Below are positions 42,959 through 51,479 of a DNA stretch of 64,000 nucleotides, piece after piece. The stretch comes from Acetothermia bacterium UBA3571 (lineage in GTDB: Bacteria; Bipolaricaulota; Bipolaricaulia; Bipolaricaulales; Bipolaricaulaceae). The stretch covers positions 1 to 64,000 of the forward strand of contig DFNI01000019.1 of assembly GCA_002375995.1 (NCBI GenBank), in the 5' to 3' direction. Each line of letters begins with the position of its first letter. The first letter of the stretch is position 1. The position numbers were made by a program, and so were the translations under genes. The notes beneath the pieces are model-generated. The model made no database searches and had not been told where the DNA came from. It saw only the letters and a list, made by a program, of their open reading frames with translations.

Positions 42959-43648
42959 ATGGACGAGGGAATCTTGGGGCTCGTGGCAGCGGTGGTGATC
43001 GGATTGGCCCTTCTCGGGGTCCTCCTGTTCCAGTCCTCGGCGGTGTACGTGGAGACGCCGTCTTCCGGCGAGGTCCTGGCCAACCCCGCACGGGTGGCCG
43101 TGGGAGGCCTTCCCGAGGGGACAGAGGTGGGGGTACGGCTACGGGACGCCCTGGGCCGGGTGTTGGCGGAAAAGGCCCTCGCGTTTCGGGGCAGCCGCGC
43201 CGAGGGCCTCCTCTATTTTGACCTCCCCACGGCCCCCGAGGGGCACCTGGAGGTCTTTTCCCTTTCGGGAGGGAAAACCCTCGTGCGGGTCCCGGTTCGC
43301 TTCGCGGGGAGCCGGGGCATTTGGGTTAAAGTCTTCTTCCTCGACGCGGGGGGAAAGCCTTTCCCCGCGGTGCGCCGGATCCCCGCTACTCCCCGGGTGG
43401 CCACCGAGGCGATCCGGGCGTTGCTCGCCGGTCCCACCCTGCCCGAGGAGCGGGCGGGGATCTGGACGGCGGCCCCCATGGGGGCGAAGCTGCGCTCCCT
43501 CTCCATTACCGGGGGTGTGGCCGATGTCACCGTTTCGGTGCCCGACCCAAACGCCCCAGTGCTGGAGCTCTTCGCCGCTCAACTCCGGCAGACCCTCCTC
43601 CAGTTCCCCACCGTCTCCCGGGTGGAGGTGGGGTTCGTCGGGGGATGA
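42959..43648 (+). CDS. Membrane-anchored GerMN-domain protein
   Basis: A 229-residue protein. Residues 4-26 are one membrane segment (ILGLVAAVVIGLALLGVLLF), the middle is a beta-rich stretch, and from about 120 to the end there is a GerMN domain: WVKVFFLDAGGKPFPAVRRIP, IRALLAGPTLPEERAGIWTAAPMG and VADVTVSVPD. GerMN proteins sit outside the membrane, in spore-coat or cell-wall related roles. No lipobox Cys is seen, so the N-terminus is likely an uncleaved anchor. Confidence 0.72.
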   Translation: MDEGILGLVAAVVIGLALLGVLLFQSSAVYVETPSSGEVLANPARVAVGGLPEGTEVGVRLRDALGRVLAEKALAFRGSRAEGLLYFDLPTAPEGHLEVFSLSGGKTLVRVPVRFAGSRGIWVKVFFLDAGGKPFPAVRRIPATPRVATEAIRALLAGPTLPEERAGIWTAAPMGAKLRSLSITGGVADVTVSVPDPNAPVLELFAAQLRQTLLQFPTVSRVEVGFVGG

Positions 43649-43655
43649 TCCCTGG

Positions 43656-43695
43656 CCCCTTTCGCTTACATCCGCTATCTTCAGGGCGAAAGGGG
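43656..43695 (+). promoter_or_regulatory. Ten-base inverted repeat reaching the tldD ribosome site
   Basis: CCCCTTTCGC (43656-43665) and GCGAAAGGGG (43686-43695) pair perfectly with a 20-base loop. The right arm ends next to GGGGAAAGGG before ATG 43703, so folding could hide the ribosome site. TATCTT (43675-43680) in the loop could be a -10 box instead, so the repeat may be an operator. Confidence 0.4.
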
Positions 43696-43702
43696 GAAAG
43701 GG

Positions 43703-45076
43703 ATGAAAGCCTTCCTCAAAGGGATTCTGGAGCGCGCGCCGGGGGAATACGCCGAGGTGCGCTGGGAAGAGGTCTCCCACTCCCGGGTCGTCTTCCAGCG
43801 GGACCAGCTCATGGCCCTGGAGGCGTCCCGGGAGGCCGGGGGGATGGTGCGGGTCCTGGTAGAAGGGGCCTGGGGGATCGCCGTCTTCACCGACCCGGAG
43901 GAGATCCCCAAGAGATTAGAGGAAGCCGCCTCTTTGGCCCGCGCCGCCTCCGGCCACGTGCGGGATCGGATCAGGTTGGCCCCGGTGGGGCCGGTGGAGG
44001 ACAAGGTCGCCCTCTCCGTGGAGGAGGACTTCCGAGAGGTTCCCCTGGAGGAAAAGAGAAAGCTCGCCCAGCGCTACAACGAGCTCATCCTAGGTTACTC
44101 GGACGAGATCGTGGCCAGCGGGGTAAGGTATGCGGATTCGGTGCGCCGGGTGATCTTCGCCAACACAGAAGGCACATACATCGAGCAGGAGATCCCCGAC
44201 GTGACATTACATTTGAGCGCTACGGCCCGCCGCAACGGCGATATCCAGCAGGCGTTCGAATCGCTTGGGGCGGCGGCGGGTTATGAGTTCGTGAGGGACC
44301 GGGAGGAGAAGGCCCTGGCGGCGGCGAAGAGGGCGGTGGAGCTCCTTTCCGCGAAGCCCGTGAAAGGTGGCCGCTACACCGTTGTTCTGGACCAAGACCT
44401 CGCCGGGGTCTTCATCCACGAGGCCTTCGGGCACATCTGCGAGGCCGACTTCCTCCTGCGGAACGAGCCCATGCGTAGAGTGATGGAACTCGGGAAGCGA
44501 TTCGGGACGGAGGCCCTGAACGTGGTGGAGGACGGCTACATCCCCGGCCGCCGCGGGAACACCCCCTACGACGACGAGGGAGTCCGCCGCCGCAAGATCT
44601 ACCTCATCAAGGAGGGAGTGCTCACCGGCCTCATGCACTCCAGAGCTACGGCGGCCGCCACGGGGATGGAGCCCACCGGAAACGCCCGGGCCGTCTCCTG
44701 GGAACACGAGCCCATTGTCAGGATGCGCAACACCTACATTGAGCCTGGTGAAGCCACGTTCGAGGAGCTCCTCAAGGGGATCGACTACGGGATCTACGCC
44801 AAGGGGTCCTTCGGGGGGCAGACCGAGTTCGAGCAGTTCACCTTCTCCGCTGCGTACGCCTACGAGATCGTGGGCGGCGAGATCGGGGAGATGCTGCGGG
44901 ACGTGGTCCTCACCGGGAACGTGTTTGAAACCTTACGCAACATCGAGCTCTTGGGAGAGGATTTCGAGCTCAGGGGCAGTGCTGGAGGGTGCGGGAAGGG
45001 CGGCCAAAGTCCCCTGCCCGTGACCTTCGGGGCGCCTCACGTGCGCATCAGGGACGTGATCGTGGGAGGGAAGTGA
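43703..45076 (+). CDS. tldD: TldD-family metalloprotease subunit
   Basis: A 457-residue protease subunit. HEAFGHICEADFLL near 238 is the HExxxH metal motif. The C-terminus carries the GSAGGCGKGGQSPLPVTFGAPHVRI block typical of TldD. With TldE it forms a heterodimeric barrel peptidase that processes small peptides such as microcin or gyrase-toxin fragments. Its stop shares a base with the tldE start (TGATG). Confidence 0.88.
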   Translation: MKAFLKGILERAPGEYAEVRWEEVSHSRVVFQRDQLMALEASREAGGMVRVLVEGAWGIAVFTDPEEIPKRLEEAASLARAASGHVRDRIRLAPVGPVEDKVALSVEEDFREVPLEEKRKLAQRYNELILGYSDEIVASGVRYADSVRRVIFANTEGTYIEQEIPDVTLHLSATARRNGDIQQAFESLGAAAGYEFVRDREEKALAAAKRAVELLSAKPVKGGRYTVVLDQDLAGVFIHEAFGHICEADFLLRNEPMRRVMELGKRFGTEALNVVEDGYIPGRRGNTPYDDEGVRRRKIYLIKEGVLTGLMHSRATAAATGMEPTGNARAVSWEHEPIVRMRNTYIEPGEATFEELLKGIDYGIYAKGSFGGQTEFEQFTFSAAYAYEIVGGEIGEMLRDVVLTGNVFETLRNIELLGEDFELRGSAGGCGKGGQSPLPVTFGAPHVRIRDVIVGGK

Positions 45077-46392
45077 TGGGGATTCTAGAGAAGGCCGCGG
45101 CCGTGGCCAAGGAAGCTGAGCTCTACGAGGAGTATCGGGAAGGAATAGGGGTTTCCTTCCGGGGTGGGGAGCTTGAGAAGGTGAAGTCTGAGGCGGTGTT
45201 GGGTCGGGCGTTGCGGGTGATCCTGGACGGAAAGCTGGGTTTCGCCTCCACCGCCGGCGAGGAGGAGGACTCCCTGGTGGAGGCCGCGGTGGCCTCGGCC
45301 CGGCATGGGGGTCCCGCCCCCTTCTCCTTCCCCGAGCTGAAAGGGGAGCAAAGGGTGGAGGTGCTGGATCCCGAGGTCCGAAAGCTCTCCCCTGAGGACC
45401 TCCTTGAGTGGGGAGAGGAAGCGGTCAAGGCCATCACCGGGGAGTTCCCGGGGATCATCGCCGATGTCCACCTATTCCGGGGGGAGAGCTCCGTGCGGCT
45501 GGCTAACACCAGCGGAGGCGCCCGGGAAGAGCGCCGCAGCTACTTCGGGATGTACGTGGAGGCCCAACACGTAAAGGAAGGGGACATCTGGCTGCTTTGG
45601 GTGGGGAAGACGGTGCGGAAGCGGGAGGACCTCTCCCCCGAGGAGCTCGTTTCCCAGGTGATCCGGTACCTGCGGTGGGGTGAGCGGGTGGTCCCACCGC
45701 CCACGGGAAAGCCCCCGGTCCTCTTCACCCCGCGGGGGGCCATCGTACTTTACCTTCCTCTACTCGTGGGGTTCTCCGGGCTTTCGGTCTACATGGGCAC
45801 CTCCCCGCTCAAGGGGAAGCTGGGGGAGGAGGCCTTCGATCGGAGGCTCACCATCGTGGACGATGGTGCCTTGCCCTTCGGCCCCCGCTCGGGTTCCTTC
45901 GACGACGAGGGGGTTCTCACGGGGAGGTTGCCGTTGGTGGAGGAGGGGGTGGTCCGACACTTCTATTACGACTTGCGGGCGGCGGCCCTGGCAGGGGCTG
46001 AGCCCACGGGAAACGGTATGAAGGGGGCCTTCTTCGGCGGGGGATTCCGCACTCCCCCGAGTCCCGGGCCGCGGAACGTCCTGGTCTCCCCAGGGGAGGG
46101 AACGCTGGACGAGCTCATCGCCGAGATGAGAGAGGGGATCATCGTGGAGGGGGTATTGGGACTGGGGCAGGGGAACATCCAGTCCGGGGCCTTCTCCAAC
46201 AACGTGAGCACCGGCTTCGTGGTGCGGGATGGAGAGGTGATCGGACGCCTCAAGAACACCATGATCGCCGGGAACGCCTACGAAGTCCTGAAGGAAAACC
46301 TCGTGGCCGTTGGGGCCGAGGCGGAGTGGTGCCATGGTATCTACAAATCCCCGCCCCTCTTGGTGGAGGGAGTTTCAGTGGTGTCGCGCTGA
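45076..46392 (+). CDS. tldE: TldE/PmbA-family protease subunit
   Basis: A 438-residue partner of TldD. It has the TldD/PmbA fold (VSFRGGELEKVKSEA near 27, SFDDEGVLTGRLPLVEEGVVR near 275, and GTLDELIAEMREGIIVEGVLG), but lacks HExxxH, as expected for the non-catalytic subunit. ATG 45076 is shared with the tldD stop. A strong terminator follows 32 bases after its stop. Confidence 0.87.
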   Translation: MGILEKAAAVAKEAELYEEYREGIGVSFRGGELEKVKSEAVLGRALRVILDGKLGFASTAGEEEDSLVEAAVASARHGGPAPFSFPELKGEQRVEVLDPEVRKLSPEDLLEWGEEAVKAITGEFPGIIADVHLFRGESSVRLANTSGGAREERRSYFGMYVEAQHVKEGDIWLLWVGKTVRKREDLSPEELVSQVIRYLRWGERVVPPPTGKPPVLFTPRGAIVLYLPLLVGFSGLSVYMGTSPLKGKLGEEAFDRRLTIVDDGALPFGPRSGSFDDEGVLTGRLPLVEEGVVRHFYYDLRAAALAGAEPTGNGMKGAFFGGGFRTPPSPGPRNVLVSPGEGTLDELIAEMREGIIVEGVLGLGQGNIQSGAFSNNVSTGFVVRDGEVIGRLKNTMIAGNAYEVLKENLVAVGAEAEWCHGIYKSPPLLVEGVSVVSR

Positions 46393-46423
46393 TCCGCAGT
46401 TAGCGGCGAGATCGTTCCCCCGG

Positions 46424-46454
46424 CCCCAAGGATCGGTCCTTGGGGCTATTTTTG
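46424..46454 (+). terminator. Rho-independent terminator after tldE
   Basis: CCCCAAGGA (46424-46432), loop TCGG, TCCTTGGGG (46437-46445), then CTATTTTTG. A perfect 9-base stem and U-run. Confidence 0.85.
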
Positions 46455-46475
46455 TATAGGCCCCTCTCGAAAACG

Positions 46476-46484
46476 TGGTATACT
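46476..46484 (+). promoter_or_regulatory. Extended -10 promoter of the secreted protein gene
   Basis: TGGTATACT fits TGn-TATACT (46476-46484). No good -35 is visible, which suits an extended -10. ATG 46559 lies 75 bases downstream, after GGGAGGGG. Confidence 0.5.
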
Positions 46485-46558
46485 GGGTAGGGTGGGCGTG
46501 CGGGCAAGCTGATATTTCCTACGCCTCAGCCCTAATCCATTTCGGGAGGGGATTTTCC

Positions 46559-47506
46559 ATGCGAAAGCGTTTCCTAGGGTGGGTGGTGATGGGGGCATTC
46601 GTAGGAGTTGCCATGTCGATCTTCATGGGTCCCGTGACGGCGCAAACCGTCCAGGCGGAGCTCAAGCGGATCGCTCAAGAGATCTACTCGGTAGAGGAAG
46701 GTCTCGCGGACCTCGAGCTCCGAGCTGAAGGAGCAACAGTTCCCAAGACCATCCTCGAGCTTGAGCAAAAGAATCTGGATTACGAACACCGCCTCTGGGA
46801 GCTCACCGCAAACCTCATAGAACAGGAAGAGATTTTCTTTGAGATGAAGCCCGAGCTTTTCCGCCTCGCGGCCGCGGGTGAGGCCAAACCCTTGGCGCTC
46901 CTAATCGCCCTCGAGAAGGCGATCGCTCAGGCCAAGGACCGGCTGGCCGCGGCGTGGAAGAGGAGCGCGGCGGTGGAGTGGGCCTTGGTGTCCGCAAAGC
47001 AGCGGCTCTTCGCCTCCCCCGCGGGCGCAGGCCCCGGGTGCTGTGTTAAATTCGATCCGCTCCCGTTGGGAACGGTTTATCACGTGGGAGATGTCTTCGC
47101 CGATTGTGCCAGGATCACCGTGCTTCCATTTACTTGGGCCAGTGGGGGCACGACGTCCGCGGGCTACGCTCGGGTGGTCGCTTCCGCCAAGGCAGGAGGA
47201 TCCGGACACGAACTAGCCGTGAATAACGTGAACCTTGGTTTAGATTTCGGCCAACCCCTCAAGGGCCTAACCCTTAAATTTGGGGAATACGGAGGGAACC
47301 TGAACATAGAGGTAAACGGAGATTTTCGCAATTTTGAGAACTTCAAGGACATCGACGGGAAGACCATCGGTGGGGTTCACGTCTCGGTTCCCGTGGGCGG
47401 CTACGGAAACGACAAGGGCGTGCTCAAGTTGGAAGGGGAGATCGATACACTCGTGATCGGTGGACAGGAGTTGTTCCTGGACGATATCTGTCCCATCGAG
47501 GGATAG
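46559..47506 (+). CDS. Secreted protein of unknown function with coiled-coil N-terminal half
   Basis: A 315-residue protein. Residues 1-31 are a signal peptide (RKRFLGWVVMGAFVGVAMSIF, cleavage near VTAQT). Residues 35-150 are helical with coiled-coil spacing (AELKRIAQEIYSVEEG, ALEKAIAQAKDRLAAAWKR). The rest is beta-rich with a Cys-Cys pair at GCCVKF and further Cys in DCARI and DDICPIEG, so disulfides are possible. I do not recognise the family. It has its own promoter and terminator. Confidence 0.55.
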   Translation: MRKRFLGWVVMGAFVGVAMSIFMGPVTAQTVQAELKRIAQEIYSVEEGLADLELRAEGATVPKTILELEQKNLDYEHRLWELTANLIEQEEIFFEMKPELFRLAAAGEAKPLALLIALEKAIAQAKDRLAAAWKRSAAVEWALVSAKQRLFASPAGAGPGCCVKFDPLPLGTVYHVGDVFADCARITVLPFTWASGGTTSAGYARVVASAKAGGSGHELAVNNVNLGLDFGQPLKGLTLKFGEYGGNLNIEVNGDFRNFENFKDIDGKTIGGVHVSVPVGGYGNDKGVLKLEGEIDTLVIGGQELFLDDICPIEG

Positions 47507-47521
47507 TTTGTTGTTTCCAGT

Positions 47522-47552
47522 AAAAGGGGCCTCCACAATGGAGGCCCCTTTT
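47522..47552. terminator. Bidirectional terminator between the secreted protein and the carbamoyltransferases
   Basis: AAAAGGGGCCTCCA (47522-47535), loop CAA, TGGAGGCCCCTTTT (47539-47552): a perfect 14-base stem with a T-run on either strand, serving both convergent units. Confidence 0.9.
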
Positions 47553-47579
47553 CTTTGGGGTCGGTGGGAGTCCCGGGGA

Positions 47580-48611
47580 TTACACCTTGAGGCGGCCGCC
47601 CATGGTGAGGGCCATTATGGCTTTCTGGACGTGGAGGCGGTTCTCGGCTTGGTCGTAGATGAAGGAAAGATCCGGGTCGTCGCAGAGCTCGGGATCGGCC
47701 TCGTTTCCTCGGTCTACAGGCATGACGTGCATGAGGTACCCGGGCTTACAGAGCTCCCGCTGGCGCTTCACGGTGTACTTCCAGTCGATGTACTTCTGCG
47801 CCAGCTTTATCTCCTCTTCCTTCCCGATCTCGTAGCGGCGCGGCGACATCCAGTTCCGCGGGAAGACTACCACCGCTCCCTTCAGGGCGTCGTCGAGATC
47901 TCGGGTGACCTCGAACTTCCCCCCCGACTCCTCGGCGTACTTTTCCGTGAGCTCGATGATCTCCCGGTCGAGCTCGTACTCCTTGGGGTGGGCGAGCACC
48001 ACTTCCATCCCGAACCGGGCGGCGATGAGGAGCTCCGATTGGATCGAGCCCCAGGAGCGCACCCAGGGGGAATAAGCCCACATGATCACGTACTTCACGC
48101 CCCTGAGCTCCCCGAGCTTCTCCTTGAGGGTGTAGATGTCGGTGAGGGCTTGACAGGGGTGGTAGACATCGGAGGCCATGTTGATCACCGGGACCTCGGC
48201 ATACTGGGCGAACCGGTACATGATCTCGGTGCCCTCGCCGTAGCGGGAGACCTTGTCCTCGAGGAGTCTTATCCCGATTCCGTCGGCGTAGCGGGCCATC
48301 ACCTTGGCGGTGTCCTTGATGGTCTCCCCGGCCCCGGGCCGGTCCTCAAGGGAAAGCCTCAAGGTGGAGGCGTCGATGTACTGGGCGTGTCCCCCGAGCT
48401 GGGTCATGGCCGTCTCGAAGGAGAGTCTCGTCCGGGTGGAGGTGTTGAAGAAGAGCATGAGGAAGGTCTTGTCCTTGAGCGGGTAATGGGGAACGCCCTC
48501 GTAGTGGAGTGCCTTCAGGTGATCCGTCACCTGGAGGACAACTCGCAGCTCCTCATCGGTCCAGTCTTTTATGGAGATAAGGTCCTTTCCCGCCAGTTCG
48601 AACCAGCTCAT
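47580..48611 (-). CDS. Carbamoyltransferase of the ornithine/aspartate type, divergent copy 1
   Basis: A 343-residue ATCase/OTCase-fold enzyme. FFNTSTRTRLSFETAMTQLGGHAQYI near 57 is the carbamoyl-phosphate site. NMASDVYHPCQALTDIYTLKEK near 148 is the HPxQ motif. The HCLP motif reads HVMPVDRGNE, so the usual active-site Cys is Met. DLDDALKGAVVVFPRNWMSPRRYE is unlike OTC. This looks like a YgeW-type catabolic enzyme of unknown acceptor. It is the last gene of the GntR unit. The start is ATG 48611; the longer frame to 48665 runs into the repeat. Confidence 0.7.
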   Translation of the reverse strand: MSWFELAGKDLISIKDWTDEELRVVLQVTDHLKALHYEGVPHYPLKDKTFLMLFFNTSTRTRLSFETAMTQLGGHAQYIDASTLRLSLEDRPGAGETIKDTAKVMARYADGIGIRLLEDKVSRYGEGTEIMYRFAQYAEVPVINMASDVYHPCQALTDIYTLKEKLGELRGVKYVIMWAYSPWVRSWGSIQSELLIAARFGMEVVLAHPKEYELDREIIELTEKYAEESGGKFEVTRDLDDALKGAVVVFPRNWMSPRRYEIGKEEEIKLAQKYIDWKYTVKRQRELCKPGYLMHVMPVDRGNEADPELCDDPDLSFIYDQAENRLHVQKAIMALTMGGRLKV

Positions 48612-48630
48612 GATTCCCCCTTTCGGTTCG

Positions 48631-48692
48631 GTAACGCGTGACGAATTTTGTCGCCATTTTTTCACCCGTCACGCGTTACGCGTCACCCGTTA
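48631..48692. repeat. ACGCGT repeats between the two carbamoyltransferase genes
   Basis: GTAACGCGTGACG (48631-48643) and CACCCGTCACGCGTTACGCG (48663-48682) with CACCCGTTAC after it. The core is TNACGCGTNA. The stop codon TAA of carbamoyltransferase 2 (48690-48692) lies at the edge of the second copy. Confidence 0.75.
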
Positions 48693-49721
48693 CAAAATCA
48701 GGGCCAGGAGCCCTTTCTGGGCGTGCAGGCGGTTACCGGCCTCCTCGAACACCACCGAGTTCGGCCCGTCGATCACCTCGTCGGTGACCTCCATCCCGCG
48801 GTCCGCCGGGAGGCAGTGCATGTAGATGGCGCCGTTGGTGAGCTCCATCTTCTCCTTCGTGGTGATCCAGTGCTTGTTGGCCTCGAAGAGCGCTTTGGCT
48901 TTCTCAGGGTCCATAGGCCCGGAGCCGTCGGTGGGCTGCACCGTCCAGGACTTGGGGTAGACCACATCGGCGTCCTTGAACGCCTCGTCCATGTCGTGGA
49001 CCACCTGGAAAGAGCCCCCGTACCGCTTCACGTTCTTCTCCACGAAGTTCAAGACGTTGGGGTCGAGGTCGAAGCCCTTGGGGTGGGCGAGGGTGATCTC
49101 CATCCCGAAGAAGCTCGCGGCGATGATGGCCGACTGGGGCACCGCCAAGGGTTTCTCCACCGAGCCCGAATACGCCCACGACATCACGAACTTCTTGCCT
49201 TTGAGTTCCCGGAGCTTCTCCATCATCACCATGAGGTCGGCCAGGGCCTGGCAGGGGTGGTACATGTCGTCCTCCATGTTGATGACGGGGATCCGGGCCC
49301 AGCGGGCGAACTCCCTGATGAGGAGGTTTCCTTTGCCGTACATCCACCCGGTCTTGGCGCCGTAAATGCGGATGGCGATCCCGTGGCCCATCTCCGAGAG
49401 CACCCGGGCCACATCGGACACGCGCTCGGTGGTGTAGGCCTGCTCTTCCCCCGGGAGGGCAGGGGTGTACACGGCACCGGGCTGTAGGAAGATGGCGTGC
49501 CCCCCCAGCTGCTGCATTCCCACCTCGAAGGAGTTCCTGGTGCGCAGCGACGTGTTGTAGAAGAGCATGAACAGGGTCTTTCCGTCCAGGAGCTTATGGG
49601 GTTCCCCCCGGATGAGCTTGCGCTTGAGGTCGAAGGCCACCTCCAGAATGGTCTCGATCTCCTCCCGATCGAACTCCATCAAGGTGATGAAATCCCTTCC
49701 CCGTAGATCCGTGCTCGCCAT
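48690..49721 (-). CDS. Carbamoyltransferase, YgeW-like copy 2
   Basis: A 343-residue enzyme and paralogue of copy 1. FYNTSLRTRNSFEVGMQQLGGHA near 54 and EDDMYHPCQALADLM near 150 give the carbamoyl-phosphate site, HCLPADRGMEV near 297 keeps the canonical HCLP, and DVVYPKSWTVQP is close to the DVVYPKSW signature of YgeW knotted carbamoyltransferases. The acceptor is unknown. AAAAAGGAGGGGAA precedes ATG 49721. It is the middle gene, downstream of carbamate kinase. Confidence 0.75.
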   Translation of the reverse strand: MASTDLRGRDFITLMEFDREEIETILEVAFDLKRKLIRGEPHKLLDGKTLFMLFYNTSLRTRNSFEVGMQQLGGHAIFLQPGAVYTPALPGEEQAYTTERVSDVARVLSEMGHGIAIRIYGAKTGWMYGKGNLLIREFARWARIPVINMEDDMYHPCQALADLMVMMEKLRELKGKKFVMSWAYSGSVEKPLAVPQSAIIAASFFGMEITLAHPKGFDLDPNVLNFVEKNVKRYGGSFQVVHDMDEAFKDADVVYPKSWTVQPTDGSGPMDPEKAKALFEANKHWITTKEKMELTNGAIYMHCLPADRGMEVTDEVIDGPNSVVFEEAGNRLHAQKGLLALIL

Positions 49722-49738
49722 TTCCCCTCCTTTTTGGA

Positions 49739-49770
49739 CCCGTCACGCGTCACCCGTTACGCGTCACGGA
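49739..49770. repeat. ACGCGT repeat at the end of the carbamate kinase gene
   Basis: CCCGTCACGCGTCACCCGTT (49739-49758) followed by ACGCGTCACGGA. It supplies the last codons and the TAA stop of carbamate kinase, and the space before the next ribosome site. Confidence 0.75.
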
Positions 49771-50710
49771 GGATTTGGGTTCCGGCCTTACCCTCCAGGA
49801 CCTCGATGGCCTGGAACAGATGCCCTATGGCGGCCCGCTCGCCGCCAGCCTCCACGAACCGCACCGCCGCCCGCACCTTGGGCTCCATGGAGCCTTTTCT
49901 GAAGTGGCCCTCAGCCAAGTATCTTCGGGCCTCAGAAGCGGTCATCCGATCGATGGGGGTCTCGTCGGGCTTGCCGTAGTTGAGCATTACCTTTTCCACG
50001 TCGGTGAGGATGAGGAATACATCGGCCCCCACATCTGCGGCCAAGCGTTGGCCCGCGAGGTCTTTGTCGATAACTGCCTCCACCCCCCGGAGCCGGCCGT
50101 CTTCCTTGACCACCGGGATCCCCCCGCCCCCGGAGGCAATGACGATGACCCGGTTAGCTAGGAGGGCCTTTATGGCGTCCCGCTCTATGATGGCTTTCGG
50201 ATCCGGCGAGGGGACCACCCGGCGCCAGCCCCTACCGGCGTCCTCCACGATGTGCCAACCCTTCTCTACCCGTAACCTTTGGGCCTCCTGCTCAGTGTAG
50301 AAAGGGCCAACGGGCTTGGTGGGGTTCTGAAAGGCGGGGTCGCCTTTGTCTACCAGGACTTGTGTTACCACGGTGGCGATGGGGATATCTCCCCGGCCCT
50401 CCCGGTCCAGGATGTTGTGGAGGGTCTGCTGGATCATGTACCCGATGAGGCCCTGGGTCTGGGCACCGCAGGCGTCCATGGGCATGGGGGGCACGATCTC
50501 CTTGGCTGCTTCCTGCTGCAACAGGAGGTTCCCCACCTGGGGACCGTTGCCGTGGGTGATCACCAGGCGCCATTTGCCGGAGAGGACCATCTGGGCCAAC
50601 TGCTCGCAGGCCCGCTGCACGTTCTCCAACTGTTCCGCGAAGGTCCCTTTCTGTCCCCGCTGCAAAATGGCGTTCCCGCCCAGGGCCACTACAACGGTTT
50701 TTTTATCCAC
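49757..50710 (-). CDS. arcC: Carbamate kinase
   Basis: Transfers the phosphate of carbamoyl phosphate to ADP, giving ATP, CO2 and ammonia. The protein has 317 residues from GTG 50710. VVVALGGNAILQRGQKGTF at the N-terminus, VITHGNGPQVGNL near 50, IASGGGGIPVV near 205 and FLILTDVEKV near 240 are amino-acid-kinase motifs, and HFRKGSMEPKVRAAVRF is the C-terminal family block. AAAGGAGG sits 7 bases before GTG 50710; the ATG at 50737 lies inside the upstream gene. The last residues and stop come from a repeat. Confidence 0.9.
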   Translation of the reverse strand: MDKKTVVVALGGNAILQRGQKGTFAEQLENVQRACEQLAQMVLSGKWRLVITHGNGPQVGNLLLQQEAAKEIVPPMPMDACGAQTQGLIGYMIQQTLHNILDREGRGDIPIATVVTQVLVDKGDPAFQNPTKPVGPFYTEQEAQRLRVEKGWHIVEDAGRGWRRVVPSPDPKAIIERDAIKALLANRVIVIASGGGGIPVVKEDGRLRGVEAVIDKDLAGQRLAADVGADVFLILTDVEKVMLNYGKPDETPIDRMTASEARRYLAEGHFRKGSMEPKVRAAVRFVEAGGERAAIGHLFQAIEVLEGKAGTQILRDA

Positions 50711-50726
50711 GCCAGGCCTCCTTTCC

Positions 50727-51467
50727 CTACGCTTCATACACCTTGCGCATCCTATCCCAGTGGTTCTTCATACTGCGGGCGGCGGCCCGGGAGTCCCCGG
50801 CAGCGATGGCCTCCAGGACCTTTCCGTGGATCTCCGCCACCCGCTCGAGCTCCTTGGGGGTGTTCATGTAGAAGTTATGGGCAAACTCCCGGTAGACCTT
50901 CTGGTCCATGGTTTCCACCAAAAGCTTCATCACCGCGATGATCAAGCGGTTGTGGGTGGCCTCGGCCAGGGCGCAGTGGAACTCCTTGTCCAGGGAGAAA
51001 TAGCGTTCGAAATCGTTGGCCCGGGCGAGGGAGAGCATGGCCTCGTATATGCCCCGAAGCTTGGTGACATCCTCCTTGGTGGCGTAGCGGGCGGCGAGGG
51101 AGGCCACCACGGGATCGAAGGCCCCGCGGGCCTCCATGATCTCCAAGCACCCCGCCTCCGACTCCAACACCACCAAAGGCTCGCTCTCCTCTTCCCCGGT
51201 GGGGCTTCGGCGCACGAAGTTCCCCCGGCCCACCTTGGCCTCCACGATCCCCACCGCCTCCAGCGCCGCCAGGGCCTCGCGAACGGAAGCCCGCGATACC
51301 CCCATGAGTTCGGCAAGTTCTTTTTCGGAAGGAAGGCGTTCCCCTACTTTGAACACGCCCTCCTTTATGAGGCGGATGATCTGTTCGGCCACCTGGGCCG
51401 ATACCTTGGTGGGGCGCACCGGCTGGATGAGCTGGGACATCTCCTCGCGGATAGGTTTGGCAGTCAT
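50727..51467 (-). CDS. GntR-family regulator, FadR/FCD subfamily
   Basis: A 246-residue repressor or activator. Residues 20-75 are the winged helix (AEQIIRLIKEGVFKVGERLPSEKELAELMGVSRASVREAL) and 100-220 an FCD ligand-binding domain with helical metal-binding residues (DKEFHCALAEATHN). It heads the carbamate kinase/carbamoyltransferase unit and has a matching operator at 51469. Members of the subfamily respond to organic acids or amino acids. The start is ATG 51467, 10 bases after a -10 box; ATG 51440 is an alternative. Confidence 0.83.
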   Translation of the reverse strand: MTAKPIREEMSQLIQPVRPTKVSAQVAEQIIRLIKEGVFKVGERLPSEKELAELMGVSRASVREALAALEAVGIVEAKVGRGNFVRRSPTGEEESEPLVVLESEAGCLEIMEARGAFDPVVASLAARYATKEDVTKLRGIYEAMLSLARANDFERYFSLDKEFHCALAEATHNRLIIAVMKLLVETMDQKVYREFAHNFYMNTPKELERVAEIHGKVLEAIAAGDSRAAARSMKNHWDRMRKVYEA

Positions 51468-51468
51468 G

Positions 51469-51479
51469 CTGTCAGACAA
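51469..51479 (-). promoter_or_regulatory. FadR-type operator overlapping the GntR gene start
   Basis: On the minus strand TTGTCTGACAG, close to the FadR/FCD consensus TNGTCNGACNA (only the last base differs). It lies between the -10 box and the ATG, so binding should block transcription of the gene's own unit. Confidence 0.6.

Noticed and set aside
42694..43083. A 129-codon minus-strand protein
   Set aside because: Only the last 61 codons look coding, with a ribosome site at ATG 42879; the upstream part lies across the opposite GerMN gene.
47580..50710. Arginine deiminase pathway (ArcABC)
   Set aside because: There is a carbamate kinase, but no arginine deiminase or arginine/ornithine antiporter, and the carbamoyltransferases lack clear ornithine-type motifs.
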